From Ideonella sp. (lineage in GTDB: Bacteria > Pseudomonadota > Gammaproteobacteria > Burkholderiales > Burkholderiaceae_C): a stretch of 64,000 bases of DNA. Below, one piece after another: positions 22,337 through 30,814 of the stretch (positions within the stretch are counted from its first letter, which is position 1; every line of letters starts with the position of its first letter). The position numbers and the translations under genes are program-made. Where the stretch lies: the NCBI GenBank assembly GCA_016721465.1, contig JADKIA010000031.1, positions 248,001 to 312,000 on the forward strand, in the 5' to 3' direction. The notes below the pieces were generated by a model. The model was not told the origin of the DNA. It worked only from the letters and a program-made list of their open reading frames with translations, and made no database searches.

Positions 22337-23185
22337 ATGGCCCGAGCCTTGAAGTCCGACACCCTGATCGAGATCGACCATGTCACGTTCGGCTACGACG
22401 CGAGTCGCAGCATCCTGAACGACGTGGATCTGCGCTTCCCGCGCGGCAAGGTCACGTCCATCCTGGGCGGTTCGGGCTGCGGCAAGACGACGCTGATGCG
22501 CCTGATCGGCGGCGTGCATGCGGCCACCAAGGGCCGGGTCGTCTTTGATGGCGAAGTCGTCGACGTGCGCAACCGCGAGCAGATCTACCGCCTGCGCCGT
22601 CGCCTGGGCATGCTCTTTCAGTTCGGTGCGCTGTTCACTGACCTGAGCGTCTTCGACAACGTGGCTTTCCCATTGCGTGAAATGACCGACCTGCCCGAGG
22701 TGCTGATCCGCGACATCGTGCTGATGAAGCTCAATGCGGTGGGTCTGCGCGGCGCCGCCGCCTTGAAGATCAGTGAGGTCTCGGGTGGCATGGCGCGGCG
22801 CATCGCCTTGGCGCGCGCCATCGCGCTCGATCCCGAGCTGATCATGTATGACGAGCCTTTCGCCGGCCTCGATCTCATCTCGATGGGAGTGGCCGCCAAG
22901 CTCATTCGCTCGCTCAACGACATCACCGGCGCCACCTCCCTCGTGGTCTCGCACGACGTGCCCGAGTGCATGGCGATATCGGACCACGTGGTGCTGATGG
23001 CCGCCGGCGGACGTGTCGTGGCGCAGGGCACGCCGAAGGAATTGATGGATTCGATGGATCCCGAGGTGCGGCAGTTCGTGCGGGGCGAGCCCGACGGACC
23101 GGTCAAGTTCCACTACCCCGCGCCGTCGGTGGCGGACGACTTCGGCCTGGTCGGCACGACCGCGGCGGCGGGGACGCGGGCATGA
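22337..23185 (+). CDS. mlaF: MlaF, ATPase of the phospholipid-transport ABC complex
   Basis: This 282-residue cytoplasmic ATPase of the MlaFEDB complex maintains outer-membrane lipid asymmetry. It has Walker A GGSGCGKTT, Q-loop LFQFGALF, ABC signature VSGGMARRIALARAIALDPELI (the SGGM variant typical of MlaF), Walker B LIMYDEPFAGLD, and H-loop VVSHDVPE. The C-terminal extension is usual for the family. It is the first gene of mlaFEDACB and its stop overlaps the mlaE start. Confidence 0.94.
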   Translation: MARALKSDTLIEIDHVTFGYDASRSILNDVDLRFPRGKVTSILGGSGCGKTTLMRLIGGVHAATKGRVVFDGEVVDVRNREQIYRLRRRLGMLFQFGALFTDLSVFDNVAFPLREMTDLPEVLIRDIVLMKLNAVGLRGAAALKISEVSGGMARRIALARAIALDPELIMYDEPFAGLDLISMGVAAKLIRSLNDITGATSLVVSHDVPECMAISDHVVLMAAGGRVVAQGTPKELMDSMDPEVRQFVRGEPDGPVKFHYPAPSVADDFGLVGTTAAAGTRA

Positions 23186-23961
23186 ACTGGGTCGCCCTCA
23201 TCGGCGCGCGTACGCTGGCCATCCTGCAAGGCTGGGGACATGGCGCGTTGTTCTTTCTGGACCTGGTCCGCGCCTTGCCGCAGGCCATGCGGCGCCCTGG
23301 CCTGGTGGTGGTGCAGATCCACGCCATTGGCAACCGTTCTCTGGTGATCATCCTGGCCTCGGGCCTGGCCGTGGGCTTCGTGCTCGCGCTGCAGATGTAC
23401 TACGCCCTGGTCACCTATGGTGCGGCGGAGTCGCTGGGCCTGGTGGTCAACCTGTCGCTTGTGCGCGAACTGGGGCCGGTGGTCACGGCACTGCTGTTTG
23501 CCGGGCGGGCCGGCACCTCGCTCACCGCCGAGATCGGATTGATGAAGGCGGGTGAACAACTCGCCGCGATGGAGCTGATGGCCATTGACCCGCGCGCACG
23601 GGTGCTGGCGCCGCGCCTGCTCGGGGGCGTGATCTCGATGCCCCTGCTGGCGATCCTGTTCTCCGCGGTCGGTATCCTGGGCGCCTGGGTGGTGGCCGTG
23701 GGCCTGATCGGCATCGATGCGGGCAACTTCTGGTCGATCCAGCAGAGCAAGGTGGACATCTGGCGCGACGTGGGCAACGGTGTCGTCAAGAGCGCGGTGT
23801 TCGGCGTGATCTGCACCTTCGTCGCGCTGTATCAAGGCTATGAAACCGAGGCCACGCCCGAGGGTGTGGCCTATGCGACGACCCGCACCGTGGTGATGGC
23901 GTCGTTGGCGGTGCTGGGCATGGACTTCATCCTCACGGCGTTGATGTTCTCGACGCCTTGA
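23182..23961 (+). CDS. mlaE: MlaE, permease of the phospholipid-transport ABC complex
   Basis: This protein has 259 residues from the ATG at 23182, which overlaps the mlaF stop (ATGA). It is a membrane protein with the signature LVRELGPVVTALLFAGRAGTSLTAEIGLMKAGEQLAAMELM (first part quoted), where the EIG region contacts MlaF through the coupling helix. Five to six membrane helices are apparent, and the end GYETEATPEGVAYATTRTVV is typical. Confidence 0.94.
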   Translation: MNWVALIGARTLAILQGWGHGALFFLDLVRALPQAMRRPGLVVVQIHAIGNRSLVIILASGLAVGFVLALQMYYALVTYGAAESLGLVVNLSLVRELGPVVTALLFAGRAGTSLTAEIGLMKAGEQLAAMELMAIDPRARVLAPRLLGGVISMPLLAILFSAVGILGAWVVAVGLIGIDAGNFWSIQQSKVDIWRDVGNGVVKSAVFGVICTFVALYQGYETEATPEGVAYATTRTVVMASLAVLGMDFILTALMFSTP

Positions 23962-23979
23962 TGGACCAAGGGAGAAGCG

Positions 23980-24480
23980 ATGGGCAAGAAGGGTATCGAG
24001 ACGCTGGTGGGTCTGTTCGTGTTGCTGGGTCTGGCGGCGTTCCTGTTCGTCGCACTCAAGGCCGCCAACCTCACCAGCTTCGGCCGTGGCGACAGCTACC
24101 CGCTGGTCGCGCGCTTCGACAACATCGGCGGGCTGAAGGTGCGTGCACCGGTCCGCTCGGCCGGGGTCACCGTGGGCCACATCAACAGCATCACGCTCGA
24201 CCCCAAGACCTACCAGGGCGTGGTGAAGCTGGAGGTGGAGCGCGCCTACCAGTTCCCCAAGGACAGCTCGGCGAAGATCCTCACCTCGGGCCTGCTGGGT
24301 GACCAGTACGTGGGCCTGGAGCCCGGTGGCGACGAGAAGAACCTGGCCGCTGGCGACACGGTCAAGCAGACCCAGTCGGCCGTGGTGCTGGAGAACCTGA
24401 TCGGCCAGTTCCTGTTCAGCAAGGCGGCCGATGCAGGCGGTGCCGACGCGGCGGGCAAGGACGGCGGGGGCAAGAAATGA
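23980..24480 (+). CDS. mlaD: MlaD, periplasmic MCE-domain subunit
   Basis: This 166-residue protein has an N-terminal membrane helix (TLVGLFVLLGLAAFLFVALKAA) followed by one MCE domain (YPLVARFDNIGGLKVRAPVR, AGVTVGHINSITLDP, ILTSGLLGDQYVGLEPGG). Hexamers of MlaD form the lipid-conducting ring on MlaE. The length matches single-MCE MlaD proteins. Its stop overlaps mlaA. Confidence 0.94.
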   Translation: MGKKGIETLVGLFVLLGLAAFLFVALKAANLTSFGRGDSYPLVARFDNIGGLKVRAPVRSAGVTVGHINSITLDPKTYQGVVKLEVERAYQFPKDSSAKILTSGLLGDQYVGLEPGGDEKNLAAGDTVKQTQSAVVLENLIGQFLFSKAADAGGADAAGKDGGGKK

Positions 24481-25262
24481 CCGCATGGCGCAGACTGTGC
24501 TCGGCGATGCTGCTGCTGTGGGTCTTTGGCCTCGGTGGCTGCGCCGCGATCACCGCCTTCAATTCCAGCCAGCTGGCGGCCAGCACCGGGCCCACGACGG
24601 AGCGGTCCGACCCCTGGGAGCGCTTCAACCGCGCGGTGTTCGGATTCAACGAGGTGGTGGATGTCGCCGTGGTCAAGCCGCTGGCGGAGACCTATCGGGC
24701 GGTGGTGCCGCGCTGGCTGCGCAAGAGTGTGGACAACGTGTTTGGCAATATCGCCGACGTGTGGTCCACGGCCAATCTGCTGCTGCAACTCAAGCCCAAG
24801 CCGGCGCTTGAGATGGGCATGCGTGTGGCCACCAACACCGTGTTCGGCATCTTCGGCATCCTGGACGTGGCCGAGGAAGTGGGCCTGGAGCGGCGGTCCG
24901 AGGACTTCGGGCAGACGCTCGGCGTGTGGGGCATGAGCAGTGGGCCTTACCTGGTGCTGCCGCTGCTGGGGCCGTCCACGGTGCGCGACGCGACCGCGCG
25001 GCTGGTGGATTCGAGGTTCGGCCCCGAGAGCCTGGCCTTTCGCGAAAGCCGCGACCGCTACGGTGCCTACGCGCTGGAGGCGATCCAGACCCGCGTGAAC
25101 CTGCTCAATGCCTCGCGCGTGTTGGACGAGGTGGCGCTGGACAAGTACACCTTCCTGCGCGATGCCTACCTGGCCCGCCGCCGCAGCCAGATCTACGACG
25201 GTGAGCCGCCCGAAGACGCGGCGCCGGCATCGCCGGCCACAGCGACTCCGGCCACCAAGTGA
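24477..25262 (+). CDS. mlaA: MlaA (VacJ), outer-membrane phospholipid-removal lipoprotein
   Basis: This 261-residue protein has a lipoprotein signal with lipobox LGGC. The MlaA core is DPWERFNRAVFGFNEVVD, then NVFGNIADVWSTANLLLQLKP, the FGIFGILDVAEEVGLERRSEDFGQTLGVWG region and GPYLVLPLLGPSTVRDA. It extracts mislocalised phospholipid from the outer leaflet and passes it to MlaC. Its insertion between mlaD and mlaC is the usual betaproteobacterial arrangement; in E. coli it lies elsewhere. Confidence 0.94.
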   Translation: MTAWRRLCSAMLLLWVFGLGGCAAITAFNSSQLAASTGPTTERSDPWERFNRAVFGFNEVVDVAVVKPLAETYRAVVPRWLRKSVDNVFGNIADVWSTANLLLQLKPKPALEMGMRVATNTVFGIFGILDVAEEVGLERRSEDFGQTLGVWGMSSGPYLVLPLLGPSTVRDATARLVDSRFGPESLAFRESRDRYGAYALEAIQTRVNLLNASRVLDEVALDKYTFLRDAYLARRRSQIYDGEPPEDAAPASPATATPATK

Positions 25263-25328
25263 ACCGCCGCGGCTGGTCGCGCGTTGAGGTGACCGCGGCC
25301 AACGGGCCGCTTTGAAAGGACCAAGCAC

Positions 25329-25952
25329 ATGTTGAGACGCCGTTTGATTTCCGCCCTGGGCCTGAGCGCGGCCATGCTGGCGAGCCCGTTGGTACGCGCC
25401 GAGGCCCTGGCGGCCGACGCATTCATCAAGCAGCTGTCCGCCGAGGTGGTGGAAGCGGTCAAGGCCGACAAGGCGATCCAGTCCGGCGACGTGGCCCGCA
25501 TCCGCGCCCTGGTCGACAGCAAGGTGATGCCGCATGTGAACTTCGAGCGCATGACCGCGATGTCGGTCGGCCCGCAATGGCGCAGTGCCAGCCCGGACCA
25601 GCGCAAGCGCATGCTGGATGAGTTCAAGCTGTTGCTCGTCAACACCTACTCGGGCGCCATGACCCAGGTGAAGGACCAGACCATCGCGGTCAAGCCGCTG
25701 CGCAGTGCGCCGGTCGACGGCGAGGTGGTGGTCCGCTCTGAAGTGCGCGGCAATGGCGAGCCGATCCAGCTCGACTACCGCCTCGAAAAGGCCGGTGAGG
25801 GCTGGAAGATCTACGACGTCAACGTCGGTGGCTTCTGGGTGGTGGAGGCCTACAAGGGCCAGTTCGCCAAGGACCTGAGTACCGGCGGCCTGGACGCGCT
25901 GATCACGCGTTTGGCCGAGAAGAACAAGGCCAGGCCGGCCGCCAAGGGCTGA
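25329..25952 (+). CDS. mlaC: MlaC, periplasmic phospholipid carrier
   Basis: This 207-residue protein has a signal peptide (RRRLISALGLSAAMLASPLVRAEA). The MlaC/Ttg2D domain follows: VMPHVNFERMTAMSVGPQWR, RMLDEFKLLLVNTYSGAM, and GGFWVVEAYKGQFAKDLST-like end sequence. It shuttles lipid between MlaA at the outer membrane and MlaD. A ribosome site GAAAGGA lies before the ATG. The 66-base spacer from mlaA holds a short GC-rich dyad only. Confidence 0.92.
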   Translation: MLRRRLISALGLSAAMLASPLVRAEALAADAFIKQLSAEVVEAVKADKAIQSGDVARIRALVDSKVMPHVNFERMTAMSVGPQWRSASPDQRKRMLDEFKLLLVNTYSGAMTQVKDQTIAVKPLRSAPVDGEVVVRSEVRGNGEPIQLDYRLEKAGEGWKIYDVNVGGFWVVEAYKGQFAKDLSTGGLDALITRLAEKNKARPAAKG

Positions 25953-25957
25953 CAGGC

Positions 25958-26230
25958 ATGGCGTCCCTGGCCCTGCCTGCCGTGCTGACGATGGCCGAGG
26001 CGCGCGGCACGCTCGCCTCGCTGGAGGCGGCATTGCAGGCAGACAGCCAGCCGGTGATCGATGCGTCCGCCTTGCAGACCCTGGACACGGCGGCCGTGGC
26101 CGTGCTGCTGCAATGCCGGCGTCTCGCGGCGGCCGCGGGCAAGCCCTTGAAGATCGCAGGCGCACCGCCCAAGCTGGCCGAACTGGCGCGGCTTTATGGC
26201 GTGGACGAGGTGCTCGACCTGGCGTCTTGA
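25958..26230 (+). CDS. mlaB: MlaB, STAS-domain subunit
   Basis: This 90-residue protein is a STAS-fold protein (ARGTLASLEAAL, PVIDASALQTLDTAAVAVLLQCRRLAAAAGKPLKI, PPKLAELARLYGVDEVLDL). It binds MlaF and is needed for ABC complex activity. It begins five bases after mlaC and is the last gene of the operon. It converges on hexR with only five bases between the stops, and no terminator is visible there. Confidence 0.9.
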   Translation: MASLALPAVLTMAEARGTLASLEAALQADSQPVIDASALQTLDTAAVAVLLQCRRLAAAAGKPLKIAGAPPKLAELARLYGVDEVLDLAS

Positions 26231-26235
26231 CGCCG

Positions 26236-27102
26236 CTATTGCGGCAGCGTGTAGCGCTTGGCGCGCAGGTTGCGCTTGATGTCCTGCAGCATGGGCCGCA
26301 ATGCCGGGCCCAGCCGCAACGCCACACCGGTGGTCAGGATGTCCACGATGGTCAGGTGCAACAGGCGCGACACCATCGGGCTGTAGCGCTCGTAGTCCTC
26401 CGGGTGGTCTGCAGCCAACAGGATCTGGTGTGCCGATTGGGCCAGCGTGGCCAGGGGTGAACCGCTGGCGGTGATGACGATGACGGTGGCCCCCTTGCGG
26501 CGGGCGATGTCGGCGGCATCGATCAGGTCGCGGCTGCGGCCCGAGTTGCTGATCACCACGGCGCAATCACCCGGCCCCAACATCGTGGCGCTCATCACCT
26601 GAACATGACCGTCGCTGCAGGCGATGGTGTTTGCACCCATGCGAAAGAACTTGAGCTGCGCATCCTGCGCCACGATGCCCGAGTTGCCCACGCCGTAGAA
26701 CTCGATGCGCTTGTGCTCGCGCCCGGCCTTGGTCAGGGCCTCAATGGCCTGCTCGAACGCATGGCCGGCGGCGTTGTTGCGGTACTTGAGCATCGCGGCC
26801 ACGGCGTTGTCGATCACCTTGACGATCAGGTCGGCCGGCTTGTCGTCCTCGTCCACCGCCCGGTGCACGAAGGGCACCCCCTCGTTCACCGTGCCGGCGA
26901 GCTTGAGCTTGAAGTCGGCCAAGCCGTCGTAACCCACGCTGCGGCAAAACCGCACGACGGTGGGCTTGCTCACGTGCGAGCGTGCGGCCAGCTCGGTGAT
27001 GGGCAGCGTGGCAAAGCTGCGTGGATCGGCCAGCAAGAGCCTGGCCACGCGCTGCTCGGCCGGCGGCAGCGCCGGCATGGAGGCTTTGACCCGTTCCAAC
27101 AT
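26236..27102 (-). CDS. hexR: HexR-like RpiR-family transcriptional regulator
   Basis: This protein has 288 residues from the ATG at 27102, seven bases after zwf; an upstream extension would read through zwf. An N-terminal RpiR helix-turn-helix (ITELAARSHVSKPTVVRFCRSVGYDGLADFKLKLA) is followed by a SIS sugar-phosphate-binding domain (FYGVGNSGIVAQDAQLKFFR; AVVISNSGRSRDLIDAADIARRKGATVIVIT). HexR represses central carbon genes until 2-keto-3-deoxy-6-phosphogluconate binds. The zwf-hexR operon and a matching palindrome before zwf support the assignment and suggest autoregulation. Confidence 0.9.
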   Translation of the reverse strand: MLERVKASMPALPPAEQRVARLLLADPRSFATLPITELAARSHVSKPTVVRFCRSVGYDGLADFKLKLAGTVNEGVPFVHRAVDEDDKPADLIVKVIDNAVAAMLKYRNNAAGHAFEQAIEALTKAGREHKRIEFYGVGNSGIVAQDAQLKFFRMGANTIACSDGHVQVMSATMLGPGDCAVVISNSGRSRDLIDAADIARRKGATVIVITASGSPLATLAQSAHQILLAADHPEDYERYSPMVSRLLHLTIVDILTTGVALRLGPALRPMLQDIKRNLRAKRYTLPQ

Positions 27103-27109
27103 GCTCAAG

Positions 27110-28555
27110 TCATTGCTCCTCGTCCCAGGCACAACCGTCGCGCGCCACCATCGCACTGGATGCCGGCGGACCCCAGGTGCCCGCAGCGTAGACGCGTGGA
27201 CCGTTGGGGTCGTGTTCCCAGGCGTGCAGCACGGGCTCGACCCAACGCCAGGCCTGCTCCTGCTCGTCACTGCGCACGAACAGGTTCAGGCGTCCGGCGA
27301 TGGCGTCCATCAGCAATCGTTCGTAGGCGCCCACGCGCTCGCTGGTGAAGGCCTTGTCGAAATCCAGGTCCAGCGACACGGGCGCCAGCAGCTCGCCCTG
27401 GCTGCTGCCTTTGGAGGCCAGCAGGTGCAGCTCCAGGCCGTCTTCCGGTTGCAGCTTGATCACCAGTTTGTTGGCACGCGCCGAACCCGGGAAGATCGGG
27501 TGCGGCACGGGACGGAAGTTGACGACGATCTGCGCCTGCCGCGCCGCCAGGCGCTTGCCGGTGCGCAGGTAGAAGGGCACGCCGGCCCAGCGCCAATTGT
27601 TCACCTCCGTGCGCAGGGCGACGAAGGTCTCGGTGCCGTTGTCGGCGGGCACCTTGGGTTCGTCCAGGTAGCCCGGCACCGGCTTGCCGTCGATGGAACC
27701 GGCGCGGTACTGGCCGCGCACCACATCGCGCGCGACGCTCTCGGGCGTGAAGGGCTTCAGGGACTTCAGCACCTTGAGCTTCTCGTCGCGGATGGCGTCG
27801 GCGTCGTTGGTGGGTGGCGGTTCCATCGCGATCATGGTGAGCAGCTGCAGCGCATGGTTCTGGATCATGTCGCGCAGCGCACCGGTCTGGCTGTAGAAAT
27901 CGCCGCGCGTGCCCACCCCCAGGCTCTCGGCCAGCGTGATCTGGATGTTGGCGATGCTCTCGCGCCGCCACAGCGGCTCGAACAGCGCATTGCCGAAGCG
28001 CAGCGCCATGAGGTTCTGCACCGAGGGCTTGCCCAGGTAGTGGTCGATGCGCAGTGCCTGCTGCTCGGCGAACGAGGCGCGCACCACGCGGTTGATCTCC
28101 TGCGCGCTGGCCAGGTCGTGGCCGAGCGGCTTTTCCAGCACCACGCGCACCTGCGGGCCATTGATGCGGGCCGCACCGAGTTGCGCGCAGATCTGGGTGA
28201 ACAGGTGCGGTGCCGTGGCCAGGAAGAGGACCTGCGTGGCCGCACCCCGCTCGTCCAGCCAGGTCTTCAGGCCGGCGTAGTGCTCGGGCTGCGACAGGTC
28301 CATGCGCCGGTAGTGCAACAGCTCGGCAAAGCGCGCGAACTCGTCGTCGCGCGGCTGTTTGGGTGCGTCCACCTCGGCAAACTTCGCGCGGATGAAGGCG
28401 CGGTATTCGTCGTCGCTGCGTTCGTCGCGCGCCACCGCCAGAATGCGGCCGCCGGCTGGCAACTTGCCATGCCGGAAGGCCTGGAACAGGGCGGGCATCA
28501 GCTTGCGCCAAGTCAGGTCACCGGTGCCGCCAAACAGCACGAGATCAAAGGCCAT
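27110..28555 (-). CDS. zwf: Glucose-6-phosphate 1-dehydrogenase
   Basis: This 481-residue protein oxidises glucose-6-phosphate to 6-phosphogluconolactone with NADP(+), the entry to the pentose phosphate and Entner-Doudoroff routes. It has the coenzyme motif LVLFGGTGDLTWRKLMP and the active-site RIDHYLGKPSVQNLMALRF. The C-terminal substrate domain includes VPFYLRTGKRL. The ATG follows the purine-rich GGAAACACC. It is the first gene of zwf-hexR. Its own edd/eda genes are not in the window. Confidence 0.96.
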   Translation of the reverse strand: MAFDLVLFGGTGDLTWRKLMPALFQAFRHGKLPAGGRILAVARDERSDDEYRAFIRAKFAEVDAPKQPRDDEFARFAELLHYRRMDLSQPEHYAGLKTWLDERGAATQVLFLATAPHLFTQICAQLGAARINGPQVRVVLEKPLGHDLASAQEINRVVRASFAEQQALRIDHYLGKPSVQNLMALRFGNALFEPLWRRESIANIQITLAESLGVGTRGDFYSQTGALRDMIQNHALQLLTMIAMEPPPTNDADAIRDEKLKVLKSLKPFTPESVARDVVRGQYRAGSIDGKPVPGYLDEPKVPADNGTETFVALRTEVNNWRWAGVPFYLRTGKRLAARQAQIVVNFRPVPHPIFPGSARANKLVIKLQPEDGLELHLLASKGSSQGELLAPVSLDLDFDKAFTSERVGAYERLLMDAIAGRLNLFVRSDEQEQAWRWVEPVLHAWEHDPNGPRVYAAGTWGPPASSAMVARDGCAWDEEQ

Positions 28556-28578
28556 GGAGGTGTTTCCTGGATCGTCGA

Positions 28579-28593
28579 TGTAACTTGATTACA
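28579..28593. promoter_or_regulatory. HexR operator upstream of zwf
   Basis: TGTAA-CTTGA-TTACA is a perfect 5+5 inverted repeat that matches the recalled HexR consensus TGTARTNNNAYTACA closely. It lies 24 bases before the zwf ATG. It overlaps the last base of the -10 box and the predicted transcription start, which fits repression. Confidence 0.8.
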
Positions 28594-28621
28594 TCATAAA
28601 GCACAACCAGGTTTCTTCCAA
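28593..28621 (-). promoter_or_regulatory. zwf-hexR promoter
   Basis: On the minus strand TTGGAA (28621-28616) and TATGAT (28598-28593) are separated by 17 bases. This good sigma-70 pair places transcription initiation inside the HexR palindrome. Confidence 0.65.
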
Positions 28622-28673
28622 TTCCAGCGCAGTGGCGGTGTCGTGGTGCCTGGCGAATGGCTCGCTGCGCCGA

Positions 28674-29651
28674 TCAGGGTCGCGTCGCTGCCGTGTTGTC
28701 CTCCAGCCAGGCGTCGGTGCCCGCGTCCACATTGCCCGGGCCCACCAGTCGGTTGCGCCGCACGACGACGCGCGTGTCGCTGGGCAGGCGCTCGCGCCAC
28801 ACGCGCACGAAGCTGCCGCCTTCGGGTCGGTCGTTGACCATCAGGTTGTCCTCGACCGTGAGCACACTCACCGGCCAGGCCGCGCCCTCGGCACCATAGG
28901 ACACCATCGCAGGGTTGTCGGTGCCCGCGCTCTGGCCGATGGTGTTGCCGGCAATGTGCGCCAGTCCTCCATTGGGCAGGTCGATCTCGTAGGAGGCGTG
29001 CCCGCGCGGCCCGTCGACGATGGTGTTGTCCCGGATCACGCTCTGCCTGGCCCTAGACTTGATCAGGTGCCCCAAATGGCCGTCGTGAAAGCGGCTGTCG
29101 CGGATGCTGGCATGCGCGATCCGACCGACGTAGAGCAGGTGATGCAGGCTGCCGGGGTGGGTCGGCGCGTTGCCGAATTCGCTGTCGATGATCAGCAGGG
29201 CCGCTGTGTCGGTGTTGGCGGTGAGCAGCCCCATCTCGTTGTCGAAGAACGCGCAATGCGACAGCGTCAGCCGCCCGCGCTCGAAACGGATGCCCGCACC
29301 ATTGCCGTCGGGCACGCGGGCGCCGCGGAACTCGATGTTCTCGATGGTGATGTCGCCGTTGCGCACCACCCAGATGGCCTTGCCTTCGGCGTGGCGCCCG
29401 TCGGCCAGCATCACCGGGCGCGAGCCCACGCCCCGGATGGTCAGGCGCTTTTGCAGGATCACCGCCACATCGCCGCGGTAGGTGCCGGGCCGCACCTCGA
29501 TGGTGTCGCCGTCGGCGGCGCGCTGCAGCGCCAGCGCCACGGTGGGCAGGTCGGTTCGAGGCTCGACCACGAGCGTGGCTGCCAGCGTGGCGCTGGTCAG
29601 GGCAGTGAGCAGCAGCGGCAGCGCACGACGGCAAGCGTTGAGCCAGGTCAT
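28674..29651 (-). CDS. Secreted right-handed parallel beta-helix protein
   Basis: This protein has 325 residues from the ATG at 29651; a longer reading adds 19 unsupported residues. An N-terminal signal peptide (ACRRALPLLLTALTSATLAA) is followed by an alginate-epimerase/pectate-lyase-like beta-helix: ALQRAADGDTIEVRPGTYRGDVAVI, LTIRGVGSRPVMLADG, ITIENIEFRGARV, LTLSHCAFFDNEMGLL, ASIRDSRFHDG and SVIRDNTIVDGP are successive coils. Such proteins bind or cleave polysaccharides in the periplasm or outside, but no catalytic motif is recognisable. It is in tandem with zwf, 118 bases upstream of it, and divergent from the ABC transporter. Function is unknown. Confidence 0.75.
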   Translation of the reverse strand: MTWLNACRRALPLLLTALTSATLAATLVVEPRTDLPTVALALQRAADGDTIEVRPGTYRGDVAVILQKRLTIRGVGSRPVMLADGRHAEGKAIWVVRNGDITIENIEFRGARVPDGNGAGIRFERGRLTLSHCAFFDNEMGLLTANTDTAALLIIDSEFGNAPTHPGSLHHLLYVGRIAHASIRDSRFHDGHLGHLIKSRARQSVIRDNTIVDGPRGHASYEIDLPNGGLAHIAGNTIGQSAGTDNPAMVSYGAEGAAWPVSVLTVEDNLMVNDRPEGGSFVRVWRERLPSDTRVVVRRNRLVGPGNVDAGTDAWLEDNTAATRP

Positions 29652-29756
29652 GGGCGATTCTGTCTCGGGTTTCCCCGCTGCCCGGGGTGGCGTTCGGGCG
29701 CATGTCACGGGCTACCATCCGCCGATCCGATTTGAGTCGCCGTGAAGGAGTTCCGC

Positions 29757-30797
29757 ATGCATGCAGTCATGAATCCCCAGTGGCTGGCCGGGCTGGCCGT
29801 GTTGGCCACGCTGGCGTCGCCGGCCGCGGTTGCACAGGATGGCGGGCAGGTCAACGTGATCTGCTCGGTTCAGGCCGAGTGGTGCAACATGATCCAGACG
29901 GTGTTCGCCAAGTCCACCGGCATCAAGGTGAACATGTCGCTCAAGGGCTCGGGCGAAGCGCTGGCGCAGTTGATTGCGGAGAAGGCCAACCCGAAGACCG
30001 ATGTGTGGTTCGGCGGCACGGGCGACCCGCACCTGCAGGCGGCCGAGGCGGGCCTGTCGCTCGAATACAAGTCGCCCACGCTGTCGCAACTGCACGGCTG
30101 GGCGCAGCAGCAGGCCCAGCAATCGCAATACAAGACCGTGGGCATCTACTCCGGCCCGCTCGGCTTTGGCTACAACACCGAGTTGCTGGCGAAGAAGAAG
30201 ATGGCGGTACCCAAGAGCTGGGCCGACCTGCTCAAGCCCGAGTACAAGGGCGAGATCCAGGTGGCCAATCCCGCGTCCAGCGGCACGGCTTACACCATGG
30301 TGGCCACGCTGGTGCAGCTGATGGGCGAGGACAAGGCCTTCGACTACATGAAGGCGCTGCACAAGAACATCAGCCAGTACACGCGCTCGGGCACCGGGCC
30401 GATCAAGGCCGTGGCCCGCGGCGAGACCACGGTGTCGATCAGTTTCGTGCACGACGGCCCGGGCGAGAAGATGCAGGGCTTCCCGGTCGAGACCATCACG
30501 CCTGCCGAAGGCACCGGCGCGGAGATCGGCTCCATGTCCATCATCAAGGGTGCGCGCAACCTGGAGCAAGCCAAGAAGTTCTATGAATGGGCTCTGACCT
30601 CGCAGGCCCAGCAGTTTGGCGCAGCGTCCAAGCAGTTTCAGCTGCCGTCCAACAAGTCCACGCCGGTGGATCCGCGCGTGCCGGACTTCAAGAAGATCAA
30701 GTTCATCAACTACGACTACGCCAAGTACGGCGCATCGGCCGAGCGCAAACGGCTGATCGCCAAGTGGGAGAAGGACGTCAACTCCTTGCCACGCTGA
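29757..30797 (+). CDS. ABC transporter periplasmic binding protein, iron(III)/phosphonate-type (COG1840-like)
   Basis: This protein has 346 residues from the ATG at 29757, placed six bases after AAGGAG. The signal peptide ends SPAAVAQ. The mature protein starts GQVNVICSVQAEWCNMIQTVF and continues with KADPDVWFGG-like sequence (here NPKTDVWFGGTGDPHLQAAE), GPLGFGYNTELLAKK and PASSGTAYTMVATLVQ. It is therefore a class II solute-binding protein like AfuA/FutA. The adjacent Tyr pair used by FbpA for ferric ion is not obvious, so ferric iron, phosphonates or phosphorylated sugars remain possible. It is followed by a fused permease and an ATPase in one operon. Confidence 0.85.
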   Translation: MHAVMNPQWLAGLAVLATLASPAAVAQDGGQVNVICSVQAEWCNMIQTVFAKSTGIKVNMSLKGSGEALAQLIAEKANPKTDVWFGGTGDPHLQAAEAGLSLEYKSPTLSQLHGWAQQQAQQSQYKTVGIYSGPLGFGYNTELLAKKKMAVPKSWADLLKPEYKGEIQVANPASSGTAYTMVATLVQLMGEDKAFDYMKALHKNISQYTRSGTGPIKAVARGETTVSISFVHDGPGEKMQGFPVETITPAEGTGAEIGSMSIIKGARNLEQAKKFYEWALTSQAQQFGAASKQFQLPSNKSTPVDPRVPDFKKIKFINYDYAKYGASAERKRLIAKWEKDVNSLPR

Positions 30798-30814
30798 TCG
30801 GCCGGCAGCCATCG

